A stretch of 64,000 bases of DNA from positions 82,587,379 to 82,651,378 of the forward strand of contig CM066318.1 of NCBI GenBank assembly GCA_033807775.1, in the 5' to 3' direction. The stretch's first letter is position 1. The number at the start of each line of letters is the position of its first letter. Positions 1 to 11,037 of the stretch are shown here, in pieces. The DNA comes from Saussurea involucrata (taxonomy: Eukaryota; Streptophyta; Magnoliopsida; Asterales; Asteraceae). Below the pieces are notes generated by a model. It worked only from the letters and a program-made list of their open reading frames with translations. It was not told where the DNA came from and did not search any database. A program made the position numbers and the translations under genes.

Positions 1-130
1 AATCTTAGTTCATGCGATCTGTGATAAAACAACGTCAGAGGCTTGGTTTTTGGCTAACCAACGACCCTCCGATGCTTAAGTCAGTAATCGTTGTGATGAA
101 CGAAAATTGTGTGAGAAAAAGAAAAAAGAC
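1..130 (-). other. E1 sequence downstream of pol
   Basis: Noncoding 3' sequence of E1 after the pol stop. It contains an imperfect copy (45-66) of the palindrome whose half-site is GGTCGTTGGCT; perfect copies follow the integrase stop in E4, E5 and E8. Confidence 0.6.
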
Positions 131-3100
131 TTAGAAGAAATACCTTTTCAAATGTATCGCATTCCAGCTACGTGGGATATCTTGATTATCGAGGGTTTGG
201 AGCCGATAGACACCTTTATCCACGACTTCTGAGATACGATAGGGACCTTCCCATTTAGTGGAAAGTTTACCGGCATTAAGCTCCTGAGTGTTTTGAAACA
301 CTCGTTGGAGGACGTAGTCGCCTACTTGAAAGATTTTAATTCTAACATTTTTGTTGAAGTGGCGTTCGACCACTTACTTTTGCGATGCCATCTTAATCAA
401 TGCTAATTCTCTGAATTCTTCGAGAGCGTCTAGGTCATAACTTAGGTCGACCAGATTGTGGTCGACGGAGGTATGTCTTGAAGTCGGGAGTTGAGCCTCG
501 ATTGGCAAAACTGCTTCACAACCATAGACCAAGAGAAAGGGGTTTGTCCTGTGGACGTACGAGGCGTCGTGCGATTCGCCCACAGGACTGAAGGAAGTCC
601 TTCGACCCACCTTCCTTTTGCGGCTTGCAACCTTTTCTTAATTGAAGCAATGATGGTCTTATTGCACGATTCAGCAAGTCTATTTGCCTGAGGATATCTG
701 GGCGTCGAGGTCGTTAGTTTGATGTTGCGGTCTTCACAGAATTGTCGAGTCCTGTCTCTTATGAATTGGGACCCATTGTCGCAGACAATTTCGGACGGAA
801 TCCCAAACCTGCATATGATGTTAGTCTGGATAAAAGACATGACTTCCTTGTCCTGAACTTGGGAAAAGGCAGCTGATTCTACCCATTTGGAAAAATAATC
901 GGTAAGTACGAGGAGAAATACCTTTTGCCCAGGGACGGGTGGTAACTTGCAGACAATATCCATGCCCCACCTCATGAAGGGCCACGGAATCAGTGTCGAA
1001 TGTAAAGGATCATATGGTTTATGGGACGTACCTGAATATCGTTGACAAGGATCACAGTTTTGGACGTACCTGACGGCGTCTTGTCGCAGTGTTGGCCAAA
1101 AGTAACCTTGTTGAGAGATACGATTAGCCAGACTGCGACCTCCTGAGTTATTACCACACTCTCCATCGTGCATCTCTTGGAGGATTTTCTGAACTTGGTT
1201 TTTCCTGACGACGCATCTCAGGTTTAAGCCTGTCGATGATCGTCGATAGAGTCTATCTCCGATCATGACATACCTGAACGCCTTGAATCTGATCTTTCTA
1301 GCTTCCATCTTGTCTTTCGGGAGTTGGTCGTGCGCAAGAAAATTTCGAATGTCGCACGACCAATCATCTTCTTGCTCTTCGATCTGGACGACATCGTCAT
1401 TTTCGATGGATGATGTCGCTAGGTGGATCAGGGGAATACTGTCGAATACATGTTCAACTAGAGCGGATCCAAGGTTTGCTAGAGCATCGGCCTGAGTATT
1501 CTGATCCCTCGGGATCTGTTCGATAGAAAATGATTTGAATTTTTCTGATTTTCCTTTGGCTATCTTTAGGTACGATTTCATCTTTGAATCCTTGGTTGCG
1601 AATTCTCCATTCATCTGGTTCACGACCAAAAGAGAATCGCTTCTGACATGCAACAAAGTTGCCCCCGAGTCGTAGGCCATATCCATTCCCACGATCAGGG
1701 CTTCGTACTCAGCTTCGTTGTTGGTGGCTTTGAAATCGCATCGTATGGAGTACACCATCTTGCCCCCCTGTGGCGACTTTAAGACGACGCCAAGTCCCGA
1801 ACCCTTAACGTTGGATGACCCATCGACGTGTAAGGTCCAAGGCATGTCGTCGTGAGTCGCCACAGTAGACACTTGGAGCTCTGTTTCTTTCCCCAATTCG
1901 GGACTAAAGTCGGCGATAAAATCAGCTAAAGCTTGCGACTTGATCGCTGTCCTGGGTTTGAAATCGATGTCGTAGCTGCTGAGATATATGCTCCATTTCG
2001 CCAATCGACCTGTCAACTCAGGTTTTCTCAAGACAGACTTAAGGGGGTAGTTAGTAACGACAGTAATCGGGTGTGATTCGAAGTAATGTCGCAATTTCTT
2101 TGCGGCTGTAACAAGCGACAAGAGTAGTTTTTCCATTGAGTAATACCTGGTTTCGACGTCCAAAAGGGACTTACTTATATAGTAGATCGGCAATTGTTGA
2201 TTTTCATCTTCTCGCGTCAGGACCGCACTTACTGCACTTGGACTGACAGCTAGATATAGCTGTAAGGTCTCGTGATCGCGAGGCTTCGATAGCAAGGGCG
2301 GTGATGCCATGTACTCTTTTAATTTTTGCAGTGCTTGCTCATGATCGTCGGTCCAATCGAAGCCTTTGTTTTTCCTAAGGACATTGTAAAATAAGTGACA
2401 TCTATCTGAGGATCGAGAGATAAATCTGTTCAGGGCTACCACTTGACCAGTGAGCTTTTGGACTTCCTTGAAATTCCTTGGAGATTTGATTTCGACAATG
2501 GCCTTGATTTGGTCGGGATTGGCTTCGATTCCGCGACGAGTGACCATGTAGCCCAAGAACTTTCCAACGCTGACACCGAAGGAGCATTTCGTCGGATTGA
2601 GCTTCATGCTATATTTTCGGAGGGTGTCGAACGACTGCCTTAAATGTTCGACGTGGTCGACTGCTTGCTTTGACTTGACGAGCATGTCGTCGATATAAAC
2701 TTCCATTGTGTCGCCGAGGTGATCTTTGAACATCTTGTTCACCAGACGTTGGTAGGTAGAACCTGCATTTTTTAGTCCGAAAGGCATAACCTTATAACAA
2801 TAAATACCTCGATCTGTCATGAACGCAATTTTCTCCTGGTCCTCGACGTGCATCAGGATCTGATTGTATCCAGAATAAGCATCCATGAACGTCAATAGTT
2901 CATGTCCAGCTGTCGTGTCGACCATGGCATCGATATGTGGCAATGGGAAAGGGTCTTTAGGACAAGCTTTGTTGAGGTCTGTAAAATCGATACAGACCCT
3001 CCATTTGCCATTTTTCTTCACCACGACCACGACATTAGCAAGCCAGTCGGGGTACTTTACTTCTCGAATTTTCCCTGTCTTGAGGAGGTTGTCGACCTCG

Positions 3101-3450
3101 TCATTTATTACCTTATTCCTCTCAGGAGCGAATTTTCGCCGCTTCTGCTTGATAGGCTTGAATGATGGGTCGACATTGAGCTTATGAGAAATGACGTCAG
3201 GATCGATACCGACCATGTCTTCATGCGACCATGCAAAACAATCGGCGTACTCCTGCAAGAAAGATATTAGCTTGTCTTTAATGCAGGGATCGAGGGACGA
3301 TCCTATAAAGACTTTTTGATCAGGCTTGCTCTGATCCAGAATGATTTCCTCTAGGCGTTATTCATCGATCATTCCAGGAATATCTTGTGCATTTTTAAGC
3401 TTTTCCTGCACTTGGGCAACACCATGCTCTCGGTTTCCATTACTTGCCAT
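131..3450 (-). pseudogene. E1 Pol: RT, two RNase H domains, integrase (gag-protease absent)
   Basis: Reads from ATG at 3450 (minus), placed just after a TTTCAG acceptor-like site. After about 25 Gag-like residues it enters pol. In the long open stretch (3258-442) the RT has FMDAYSG near residue 126 and YIDDM near 189. A degenerate retro-type RNase H follows, then an archaeal-type RNase H (LHVDGSSN, NNEAEYEAL, RSDS), the hallmark of Tat elements. Integrase shows a zinc finger whose second His position reads Asn (GNNSGG), then Asp in GMDIV, Asp in CDNGSQF and Glu in AESCNK. The C-terminal GPYRI module ends in KRYFF. Three lesions are visible: a stop near 3357, a frameshift near 530-545 (the frame moves around PFSW/PFLLVYG), and an in-frame TAA at 374-376. 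Enzyme roles are known for the family. Absence of gag-protease is read directly; a role as helper is inference. Confidence 0.93.
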
Positions 3451-3551
3451 TCTCCTGAAACAGAGAAAAGAGGAAACTACAAGAAATCGTTAGTAAAACG
3501 CACGTTTGTCGAAGATTTTCTCTAGATGGGGCACCACGGTGGGCGCCAAAC
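3451..3551 (-). promoter_or_regulatory. E1 leader: PBS and splice-acceptor-like site
   Basis: In minus sense the LTR end is followed by TGGCGCC (3542-3548) and an extension matching the PBS of E8. About 90 nt later comes TACTAAC, a pyrimidine-rich run and TTTCAG, then the ATG. The acceptor-like layout is shared with E8 and E9. Confidence 0.75.
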
Positions 3552-4346
3552 TGTTAATGCCAAAAATCGTCCAGAAGGATAACTTAAGGTTGAATGTGGA
3601 GCTTAACAACTAAAGAAAGGAATCTTGCGACAAAACAATGCGACAAATAGATAAAATGTAAAAGAGACAAATATTTTGGTGACGCGAGAAAAACCTCAAC
3701 GAGGGAAAAACCCGCGGACGACTATGGAAGTCATCGCTGCACTATGATCGCCAAACAGGGGCGATGTCCTTTGTTTCAGGTGTCGGGGATACAGTGATTA
3801 CAATACAAATGACTTGAAATGTGAAAATAACAAGTGTATCAAATGTAAAACTAGTGTATCGTGTGCTACGACTGCTGGTCGAGAGTGTAAGTCGTGCGTC
3901 GAGAGCGATCACTTGAGAGAGATTCTTTGCTTCGGATGCTCTTGAGTACGCAGTGTGATTCAGAGTTCTGTTCTGTTGTGTGCCAATGATGACTTTGCCT
4001 TCATATTTATAGTCTTCGAATGCATTTAATGACTTCATGGATTCCTCTTGTAACGGTCGCAACGGTCTTTGCTGTTTAAATGTTCATAACTGCTCTGTCG
4101 GTTTCGTCCATTGGCCATAAATTTCGTTTGACCTACATTAAATAAGGAAAACATAACAGAAGAATCGTACGTTAGTTGGTCAAGGTCGTGTGTTTCTATA
4201 CGACGGTCGAGGTCGAGAGGTACGTTCGACTTTGGCTTTGGTCAAAGAGTAAAATGCTTTATGATTTGACTTGTGTTAGGGAGAAATGTAATAAATGTTC
4301 TTAGTGCCTTGGTCGTAGTCGAGACTGGTGAAATTTTGCCCAAACA
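3552..4346 (-). repeat. E1 5' LTR (family B, 795 bp)
   Basis: Bounded by TG...CA (minus: TGTTTGGGC to GGCATTAACA). Family B is shared with both E8 LTRs. It carries a TATA-like ACTATAAATA and, further on, the paired-hairpin region: stem one at 3717-3735 pairs GATGACT with AGTCGTC (one G-U in RNA), and stem two directly follows it in minus sense. Confidence 0.92.
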
Positions 4347-4620
4347 ACTATCAATACCATCTTCCTCTATCTCAACATTCTTTCCTTTATCAGTATACTT
4401 CCTAGATTTACTTGACATTAAAGCAATTGGTTCACTTTCAAGTTCATCCTCTTTCTTTTCTGACACTTCCACTTTCTTCTCCTTCTTATCTTTCTTATCC
4501 TTCTTCTTCTTCTTTTCTCTTTTCTCATCTTCTTCATCCTCATCCTGTTTAAGCGTTTCAAACATCTCTTGTAGCTGTAGAGAAGCCAATCTGGAATGCT
4601 GTTTCATCCGGTGAGCATAC
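4347..4620 (-). pseudogene. E2 Gag, middle segment
   Basis: Minus frame starting at YAHRMKQ, followed by a QEMFETLKQDEDEED stretch and a Lys/Glu-rich charged run (KKKKDKKDKKEKK). It aligns with the E11 Gag, where the same residues precede the zinc knuckle. Upstream codons are separated by E3 and resume at 32707; downstream codons are cut by E1 at 4346. Role: structural Gag of a copia element. The homology is clear; the fragment cannot function as it stands. Confidence 0.85.
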
Positions 4621-4738
4621 TGTTTGGGTAAAAAATCACACCCTCGACCGACTTGAGAAACTCCCTCGACATGACCCATGACCAAGAATATCTACGACGG
4701 TCATACCCCCGACCGACAGGGGTAATACCCATTATTAC
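4621..4738 (+). repeat. E3 5' LTR, first 118 bp
   Basis: Starts TGTTTGGGTAAAA and matches the start of the LTR at 31399 almost base for base. It stops at the ATTAC duplicated by E4 (4734-4738) and resumes after 28430. Confidence 0.92.
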
Positions 4739-6000
4739 TGTTAATGCCAAAAATCGCACAAAAGTACAACTTAAGGTCGATGTGGACATTTAACAACTAA
4801 AGAAACGTATCTCGAGCCGAATAACACAATCGCGAGGAAAAAGTAAAAGAGACAAGAGATTTGGTGATGCGGAAAACCCCAAAACGAGGGAAAAAACCGC
4901 GGTCGACTCTGTGAGAGTCGACAGTGCACTATAGTCGCCAATCAGGGGCGAAAGTCCTTGTGTTACAGGTGATTTGTATACAACAGATTAGTTGTGTTCA
5001 AACGACGTGGCTCGTGCGTAAATCATGCGAAATAACTTGTCGTCGTGTGGTCTGAACTGTCGTCGTGCGATACTTGCGTGTTCGAATGACTCGTTGTATT
5101 GAGAGAAAAATATAGAAGTGAGTATAAGTAGCTCTGTCTGTTCTCCATTTGTTCGAAGGTGGAGCAGTCTTTATATAGCTTCGGTTGGTACTGAATGTGC
5201 TTTAATTGTTGTTCTTGTAACCGCTGTCGACATTAAATGCGCTTTGATGATTGTCTTTGTAACTGCTGTCGGGCTCTAAATGGCATTGATGATTCGTCCG
5301 TTACTGGTCGTTGTGCCATAAATGCCTGTAGACCTGCATTAATGAACAAAAGAAACGGCTGTTGACCATGAATGGTTAGTGTAATAGTAAGACCATCTTA
5401 AGTTCAGGACGTCGGTCTTATGGAGCATACGACCGTTGTCGAAATACAAGACCATGTATATGACTGTAAATGTCTTGTAAGACCTTATCTTAGTATAATA
5501 ATGGTCTTATAAAAATGTCGTGAGACTAGGATAAGAATGTCGTAAAACCACTAGGTTGTAAGACCAAGATGATGACGTCGTAGGACCAGAGCGATATAAG
5601 ACCGACGACAGGAGACTGTCGACGTAAGACCAACGAGTCGTAACTGGCGACACGTAACTGGTGACATAAGACTAGTGACGTAAGACTAATAACGTAAGAC
5701 TAGTGATGTGTGACTGGCGACGGGTGACTGGCGACATGTCGCTAATGATGTATGTCGTGCGACGTGTAACATGCGACACGTGACGTGCGATCATGAGATG
5801 TAAAGACACTATCTTGAATGGCTATTGACATAAGATGTCTTTTAATAATCAACTATCATATGTCGGGGATAAGGCAATAATGGGTATTACCTTCATCGAT
5901 CGGGGGTATGACTTTTGTAGGCATTAGGGTAATCGAAGTCCATGGGTCATGTCGAAGGAATTCCCCAGGTCGGTCGAGGGTGTGATTTTTTACCCAAATA
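4739..6000 (-). repeat. E4 3' LTR (family A)
   Basis: Runs in minus sense from 6000 (TATTTGGG, the TG altered to TA) to the terminal ACA at 4739. It is preceded in minus sense by the purine tract at 6001-6019. It contains a TATA box (TATATAAAG), a dense set of degenerate GTCTTACG-type short repeats, and the hairpin at 4902-4922 (GTCGACTCT pairing with AGAGTCGAC). Confidence 0.93.
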
Positions 6001-6374
6001 GTTAGCCCCTCGAGATTTGAATTTCAAAGCCATTTGAATTTCAGATCTCGTACCAAAGTAAAATGTGTTTATACGGAGATGTGTCACTTTTGCTAAGAAA
6101 GTCGACTTGGTTAGCTAAAATCATGAGTCCAGTCGATGGTGTTTAAGTAAGTTGCGACGATCGAATGATGACCTTTAATGCGCAAGATACTTATGGTGTT
6201 CATCTGACGGTCGTAAGACGACCTTAAAACGTAAGGAACCGACGGTGATCGTAAGACGATCTTTATCAAAATGAGACATATGGGTCAGGAGTCAATCGTA
6301 AGACGATTGGTCCGAAATAAAGCTTGGGGGCGATCATAAGATGATCGAACCAAGATAAAATTTAAGGATCTTGT
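6001..6374 (-). promoter_or_regulatory. E4 polypurine tract and four-hairpin series
   Basis: The PPT (minus: CTCGAGGGGCTAAC) abuts the LTR. Upstream in element sense are four 15-nt palindromes built on a CTT centre: 6209-6223, 6247-6261, 6294-6308 and 6332-6346. Their arms differ (GGTCGT, GATCGT, AATCGT, GATCAT) but each keeps self-complementarity. The same series occurs in E3 and E5. Confidence 0.75.
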
Positions 6375-6755
6375 GATACAGTCGTTAAAGACTTATGTTC
6401 TGGCGTTCCGAGCCGATACGGTCGTTATAGACTTTTGATCTGGCGTTTAGAGCCGATATGGTCGTTATAGATCAATGATCTGGCGTTCCGAGCCGATACT
6501 GTCGTTATAGACTTATGATCTGGCGTTTAGAGCCGATATGGTCGTTAAAGACCTATGTTCTGGCGTTCGAGCCGATACGATCGTTGGAGACCTATTATCT
6601 GGCGTTCGAGCCGATATGGTCACTAGAGACCTGTGATTTGGCGTTTACAGCTGATATGGTCGCTAGAGACCTATGATATGGCGTTTACAGCCGATACGGT
6701 CGCTAGAGACCTATGATCTGGCGTTTACAGCCGATACGGTCGCTAGAGACCTATG
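6375..6755 (-). repeat. 39-40 bp tandem array TR2 in E4
   Basis: Roughly ten head-to-tail units containing GATACGGTCG, then AGACCTATGATCTGGCGTT, then a variable AGCC end. Units alternate between two subtypes (GTTCCGAGCC and GTTTAGAGCC), suggesting amplification as pairs. No coding potential is seen. Confidence 0.9.
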
Positions 6756-7296
6756 TTACGTTGTGTAAGTTTTGCTTTAGCGATAATCGGTAAAAAAATT
6801 TACCTTTCTATTGAACCTGAGTATTATTTCGACTCATACATGTCATGGACAGATGTAATGTCAAAAAATTCATTAAGTACAAAAATGAACAAGAAGTCGT
6901 GCGACTTGGGCATCCATTGTAATACCACGATTAGAACGTAAGTCATAAGACTTTTTGAATCGTATAAGCAAACATAAGCGCATGCGATCAAAGCATTCAT
7001 TCAGAACATGAAATTTTTCTAAGTTAAAGAACTTAGCAAAACGATCGTGTGATTTGATCATACGATGAGTTTGAATCATGTGTTCCTGTAGTTATTCAAT
7101 CGAGTTGTCTAATAAAACTGATTGTTTATACCGTACGATTTTACTGAAGTTGTATGATAGACTTAGTAACTTATGTCGTGCGTCCCTGCGATAAAGCAAT
7201 GTCAGAGGTTGGTCGTTGGCTAGCCAACGACCCTCCGATGCTTAAGTCAGTAATCGTCGTGATGAATAAAAAATCGTATGAAAGAAGGAAAAGGAC
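6756..7296 (-). other. E4 noncoding interior downstream of the integrase tail
   Basis: No gene seen. It contains a perfect 22-nt palindrome at 7211-7232 (half-site GGTCGTTGGCT). Sequence is collinear with 14868-15332 and 23496-24057 of E5 on the other strand. Confidence 0.75.
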
Positions 7297-7376
7297 TTAG
7301 AAGAAATACCTTTTCAGATGCGTTGCATTCCAGCTGCGTGGGATATCTCGACCGTCGAGGGTTTGGAGCCGATAGG
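7297..7376 (-). pseudogene. E4 integrase C-terminal tail, distal part
   Basis: Final codons of the integrase tail in minus sense, ending KRYFF and a stop. The upstream codons are at 26252-26117, separated by E5 with TSD ATAGG. Confidence 0.85.
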
Positions 7377-8633
7377 TGTTTGGGTAAAAAATCACACCCT
7401 CGACCGACCTGGGGAATTCCTTCGACATGACCCATGGACGTCGATTACCGTAATGCCTACAAAAGTCATACCCCGATCGATGAAGGTAATACCTATTATT
7501 GCCTTATCCCCGACATACGATAGTTGATTATTAAAAGACATCTTATGTCAATAGTCATTCAAGATAGTGTTTTTACATCTCATGATCGCACGTCACGTGT
7601 CGCATGTTACACGTCGCACGACATACATCGTTAGCGACATGTCGCCAGTCACCCGTCGCTAGTCTTACGTTATTAGTCTTACGTCACTAGTCTTATGTCG
7701 CCAGTTACGTGTCGCCAGTTACGACTCGTTGGTCTTACGTCGACAGTCTCCTGTCGTCGGTCTTATATCGCTCTGGTTTTACGACATTTTTATCCTAGCC
7801 TCACGACATTTTCATAAGACCATTCCTATACTAAGATAAGGTCTTACAAGACATTTCCAGTAATATACATGGTCTTGTATTTCGGTGACGGACGTATGCT
7901 CCGTAAGACCGACGTCCAGAACTTAAGACGATCTTACGATTACACTAACCATTCATGGTCAACAGCCGTTTCTTTTGTTCATTAACAGCAGGTCTACATG
8001 CATTTATGACACAACGACCAGTAACAGACGAATCATCAATTCCATTTAGAGTCCGACAGCAGTTACAAAGACAATCATCAAAGCGCATTTAATGTCGACA
8101 GCAGTTACAAGACCAACAATTAAAGCACATTCAGTACCGACCGAAGCTATATAAAGACTGCTCCACCTTCGAGCAAAGGGAGCACAGACATAGCTACTTA
8201 TACTCACTTCTATATTTTTCTCTGAATACAACGAGGCATTCGAACACGCAAGTATCGCACGGCGACAGTTCGAACCACCGGACGACGACAGTTCAGACCA
8301 TACGACGACAAGTTATTTCGCACGATTTACGCACGACCCACGTCGTTTGCACACGACTAAGTTTATATTTACATTTATTTGTTATCTGTTGTATACAAAT
8401 CACCTGTAACACAAGAATTTTCGCCCCTGTTTGGGGACTATAGTGCACTGTCGACTCTCACAGAGTCGACCGCGGTTTTTTCCCTCGTTTTGGGGTTTTC
8501 CGCGTCACCAAATCTCTTGTCTCTTTTACTTTTTCCTCGCGATTGTGTTATTTGGCTTGATATACGTTTCTTTAGTTGTTAAATGTCCACGTCGACCTTA
8601 AGTTGTACTTTTGTGCGATTTTTGGCATTAACA
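7377..8633 (+). repeat. E5 LTR 1 (family A, 1257 bp)
   Basis: TGTTTGGGTAAAA to GGCATTAACA, nearly identical by eye to the other two E5 LTRs. Interior 7600-7800 is a run of degenerate AGTCTTACGTC-like units. Confidence 0.95.
8148..8504 (+). promoter_or_regulatory. Family A LTR promoter and paired-hairpin region
   Basis: TATATAAA at 8148-8155 places transcription start roughly 30 bp on. Near the RNA 5' end are two abutting hairpins. Hairpin one (8450-8470) is GTCGACTCT with AGAGTCGAC and a 3-nt loop. Hairpin two (8471-8504) has outer arms CGCGG and CCGCG around CCC and GGGG arms. Equivalent hairpins of different sequence occur at the same place in families B and C. Promoter assignment is by motif and position only. 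Confidence 0.7.
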
Positions 8634-8722
8634 GTTTGGCGCCATCCGTGGGACCCCATCTAGAGAAAATCTCAAGCCAACACATATATCGCTCTAACGA
8701 TCTTGTAAAGTCTTTCAGGTAC
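8634..8722 (+). promoter_or_regulatory. E5 interior 1 leader with PBS
   Basis: TGGCGCCATCCGTGGGA begins at 8637, three bases after the LTR: the family primer-binding site. The leader ends with CTTTCAG followed by GTACATGG, keeping the acceptor-like site seen before the first ATG of E1, E8 and E9. Confidence 0.8.
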
Positions 8723-8947
8723 ATGGCAAATTATCAAGATCCCCTGATTCAACTTCAATTGGAATTGAATGCGGCTCTAAGCCAGATTCAAGCCATGATA
8801 AAAAAATGCTCCGTCAAAGTATCGCATGTATCGCATCATCCAAAGGACTCGGGGGTTCGAAACACCCTTCACAAACTGGAAAAACATACCACATTCGATT
8901 TCAAAGGTCCTCGGAAAAAGGCGCTTATCGACTACATGTTACGGTAA
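8723..8947 (+). pseudogene. E5 interior 1: truncated Gag start
   Basis: 74-codon frame beginning MANYQDPLIQLQ and continuing ELNAALSQIQAM. The pattern of a helical N-terminus with an ELxxARxQIxAM-like motif matches the Gag start of E8 (QELEVARNQINAM). It ends where the repeat-rich noncoding region begins; no capsid core, knuckle or protease follows. Reading frames of the four family A copies diverge after about 30 residues, so only the first part may have been under coding constraint. It could instead be kept because the RNA around the gag start is needed in cis. Confidence 0.65.
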
Positions 8948-9601
8948 CTGTGACGTCCCACTTAGAACAATTCTATATATATACTCTAAAGTATATTCTC
9001 CTTGTTTAATTATTTTGATCTAATATATGATCGCTGATTCAAGCATCAAAAGATCATTGGTCAAAACCAACGACCACCCCCGATTTTTCATTGCAGACTC
9101 GCAAGATCATATAAATACAAGTATTACGATTTATATCGTGAGAAACAAAAGTCTCTAGGACCTACATCGCAGGTTCCGATTTATAGTCGTCAATAAGAGA
9201 CGACTCATATTTTAAAAAAATGTTATGATCGCCAGTCATGGCAAACGCAGGTTTCAATTTATAGTCGTCAGTAAAAGACGACTTACGTTTTTTCTTACGA
9301 TCGCCAGTCAAGGCAAACGCAAGTTGAAATTTATAGTCTTCAGTAAAAGATGACTCGCATTTTCTTATGATCGTCAGTCACGACAAACGCAAGTTAAAAA
9401 TTGTTGGTCGCCAATAAAAGCGACTCGCACGATCGCTAGTCATGACATATGTCGTCAATAAAGACGACTTGTAAATTGAATCTCATAATCACCAGTCATG
9501 GTAAGACGTATGTAAAAATGCAAAAGTCACCAATAAGTACGACTCGCATATTTTAATCTCATGATTGCCAATAAAGGCAAGTCGCAAGATTAACCGTATA
9601 A
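8948..9601 (+). repeat. Hairpin-rich array TR1 in E5 interior 1
   Basis: From about 9170 come degenerate units of roughly 65-70 bp. Each has an AGTCGTC arm pairing with GACGACT across a short AT-rich loop, then a GATCGCCAGTC stretch and GGCAAACG. About six units decay toward 9590. The first 200 bp after gag have no recognisable gene. Confidence 0.8.
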
Positions 9602-9817
9602 TCACAAGCAAGAGTCTTTCAAAAAGGCGATTACGTCCTCCGACGAGTGTTCCAAAGCACTCAAGAGCTTAATGCAGGTAAACTTTCCACCAAGTGGGAA
9701 TGTCCTTATCGTATCTCAGAAGTCGTCGGTAAAGGTGCCTATCGGCTCCAAACCCTCGACGGTCGAAATATCCCACGCAGCTGGAATGCGACGCATCAGA
9801 AAAGGTATTTCTTCTAA
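9602..9817 (+). pseudogene. E5 interior 1: isolated integrase C-terminal tail
   Basis: 71-codon open stretch without a start codon, containing GDYVLRRVFQ, NAGKLSTKWE, YRISEVV and ending KRYFF with a stop. It aligns residue for residue with the end of the E1 integrase (GPY/F-type module, which in related elements binds DNA or chromatin). Everything from capsid to integrase core is missing on its 5' side. The Gly of GPYRI reads Cys here (WECPYRI). The same tail stays open in the second interior and in E4. Confidence 0.85.
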
Positions 9818-9922
9818 ATCCTTTTCCTTCTTGCATACGATTTTTTATTCATCACGACGATTACTGGCTTAAGCATCGGAGGGTCGTTGGCTAGCCAACG
9901 ACCAACCTCTGACATTGCTTTA
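9818..9922 (+). promoter_or_regulatory. Palindrome downstream of the integrase tail
   Basis: Perfect 22-nt palindrome at 9882-9903 (half-site GGTCGTTGGCT), 65 bp after the integrase stop, at the same place as in E4 and E8. Function unknown; an RNA hairpin or protein site are options. Confidence 0.6.
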
Positions 9923-10290
9923 TGTTAGTCCCAGTTTGATCAGTTAACAATATAATCAATAAACAATAACACGAACAATTGATTATTTCAATCTATCATC
10001 CCTCTCGTATTCCTAAATCAAGATAGTTACAAAGGTTAGAATGAAGAACACAACTATCTCTCTCTCTCTCTAATGAATCTCTTGGATGGCTCCTCAATTG
10101 CTAACCTAAAACAAGGTTAACACAAACCTTATATACTAAGGCTTTTAGGCAAACATAGCCTAAGCCCCTTAGACCTAAACAAGCCCAATTTAATGAATAA
10201 AAGGCTTTACAAATAAATAATTAAACTAATTAAGCACTATATAATTATTTATATATCTTTCTAATATATAGGACATTTATGGTCCTAACA
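9923..10290 (-). repeat. E6 LTR 1 (3'-most, 368 bp)
   Basis: In minus sense TGTTAGGACC to GGGACTAACA. It contains a (CT)n run near 10060 and AT-rich ends. It matches the other two E6 LTRs closely. Confidence 0.92.
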
Positions 10291-10671
10291 ATCTCCCCCT
10301 AAAGATATATAAATAAAAATTGGTCTTGAAATCTTCAGATCTTGATCTTATCTCCTTCTTGAATCTTTGAAACGCATTGATGTCGCTTACGCTCCCCCTT
10401 GAATAAAGCTTTTGAATTTGATTTCAGCTTTAAAAGAACTTGTTGAACCAGTATGCTTGAAGGAGGAAATACTGAATTGTAGCGAACACCAACGATGAGA
10501 AGAGTTGACCCCTTGTAAGCACTTTGATCACTTGTATGCACTTTGAAATCTTTGGATCTCAGAACAGATTAAACATTCGAAACATTCGGCTCGGTCAACA
10601 GTTACTCCCCCTCGGTTCTTGCATGGGGACTTCTTTACTCCCCCTCGGCTTTTGCAGGCTCTGATACCAAT
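10291..10671 (-). other. E6 short interior (TRIM-like unit)
   Basis: 381 bp between LTR 1 and LTR 2. It holds only a PPT next to LTR 1 (ATCTCCCCCTAAAG on plus), more CTCCCCCT tracts (about 10390, 10604, 10636) and a PBS at the other end. No coding capacity. LTR-PBS-PPT-LTR with nothing else is the plan of TRIM elements, but here it shares an LTR with the larger unit. Confidence 0.85.
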
Positions 10672-11037
10672 TGTTAGTCCTAGATTGATCAGGTAACAAC
10701 GATTCAAAGAGAAATAACAAGAACAGATAATGATTTCAACTTGTCATCCCTCTCGTATTCATAAATCAAGATAGTTACAAAGGTCTGAATGAAAAACACA
10801 ACTATCTCTCTCTAACAATTAAGCTCTCAACTTGTCTGTTGAATTGTTAACCTAATTCTAAGGTTAACATAACCTTATATACCTAGGCTTTAGACAACAA
10901 GGCCCAAGCCCATTAAACACAAAGCTAAGCCCAATTAACAATAATTAAGGCTTTTACAATTAATAATTTAATCTAATTAAACACTATATAATTATTTATA
11001 TATCTTTCTAATATGTAGGACATTTATGGTCGTAACA
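10672..11037 (-). repeat. E6 LTR 2 (shared middle LTR, 366 bp)
   Basis: TG...CA ends conserved. It is preceded and followed by element signals (PPT on one side, PBS on the other), so it ends one unit and begins the next. Confidence 0.92.

Larger units (their letters stand above)
1..4346 (-). mobile_element. E1: Tat-clade Ty3/Gypsy element, pol only, 5' portion (family B)
   Basis: Minus-strand LTR retrotransposon whose 5' LTR, PBS, leader and pol are in the window; its 3' LTR lies to the left. The 5' LTR is inserted in the E2 gag and flanked on the right by ACTAT (4347-4351), the presumed TSD half. Right after the leader the reading frame starts with a short Gag-like N-terminus and runs directly into the RT-upstream region, so capsid, zinc knuckle and protease are absent. 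The LTR is the same family as that of E8, which has gag-protease but no RT. E1 is therefore either a gag deletion derivative or a pol-supplying partner of E8-type elements. Assignment to Tat rests on two successive RNase H domains in pol. Confidence 0.9.

Noticed and set aside
491..3187. Plus-strand ORFs opposite E1 pol.
   Set aside because: Shadows of the pol frame. The real antisense genes of this group lie between pol and the 3' LTR, not over pol.
1..4346. Integrated pararetrovirus.
   Set aside because: LTRs, a TGGCGCC primer site, dual RNase H and an integrase core with D, D and E residues identify a Tat Ty3/Gypsy retrotransposon; no movement or coat protein is present.
4242..4685. 147-codon minus ORF as one gene.
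   Set aside because: It reads across three elements (E1 LTR, E2 gag and the antisense of the E3 LTR); only the middle is real coding sequence.
6375..6755. CRISPR-like array (39-40 bp repeats).
   Set aside because: Units are directly adjacent with no unique spacers, lie inside a plant retroelement and recur in all its copies: an ordinary minisatellite.
8046..8231. Short minus ORFs within family A LTRs.
   Set aside because: Chance frames in repeat-rich LTR sequence; no similarity to element proteins and not kept between copies.
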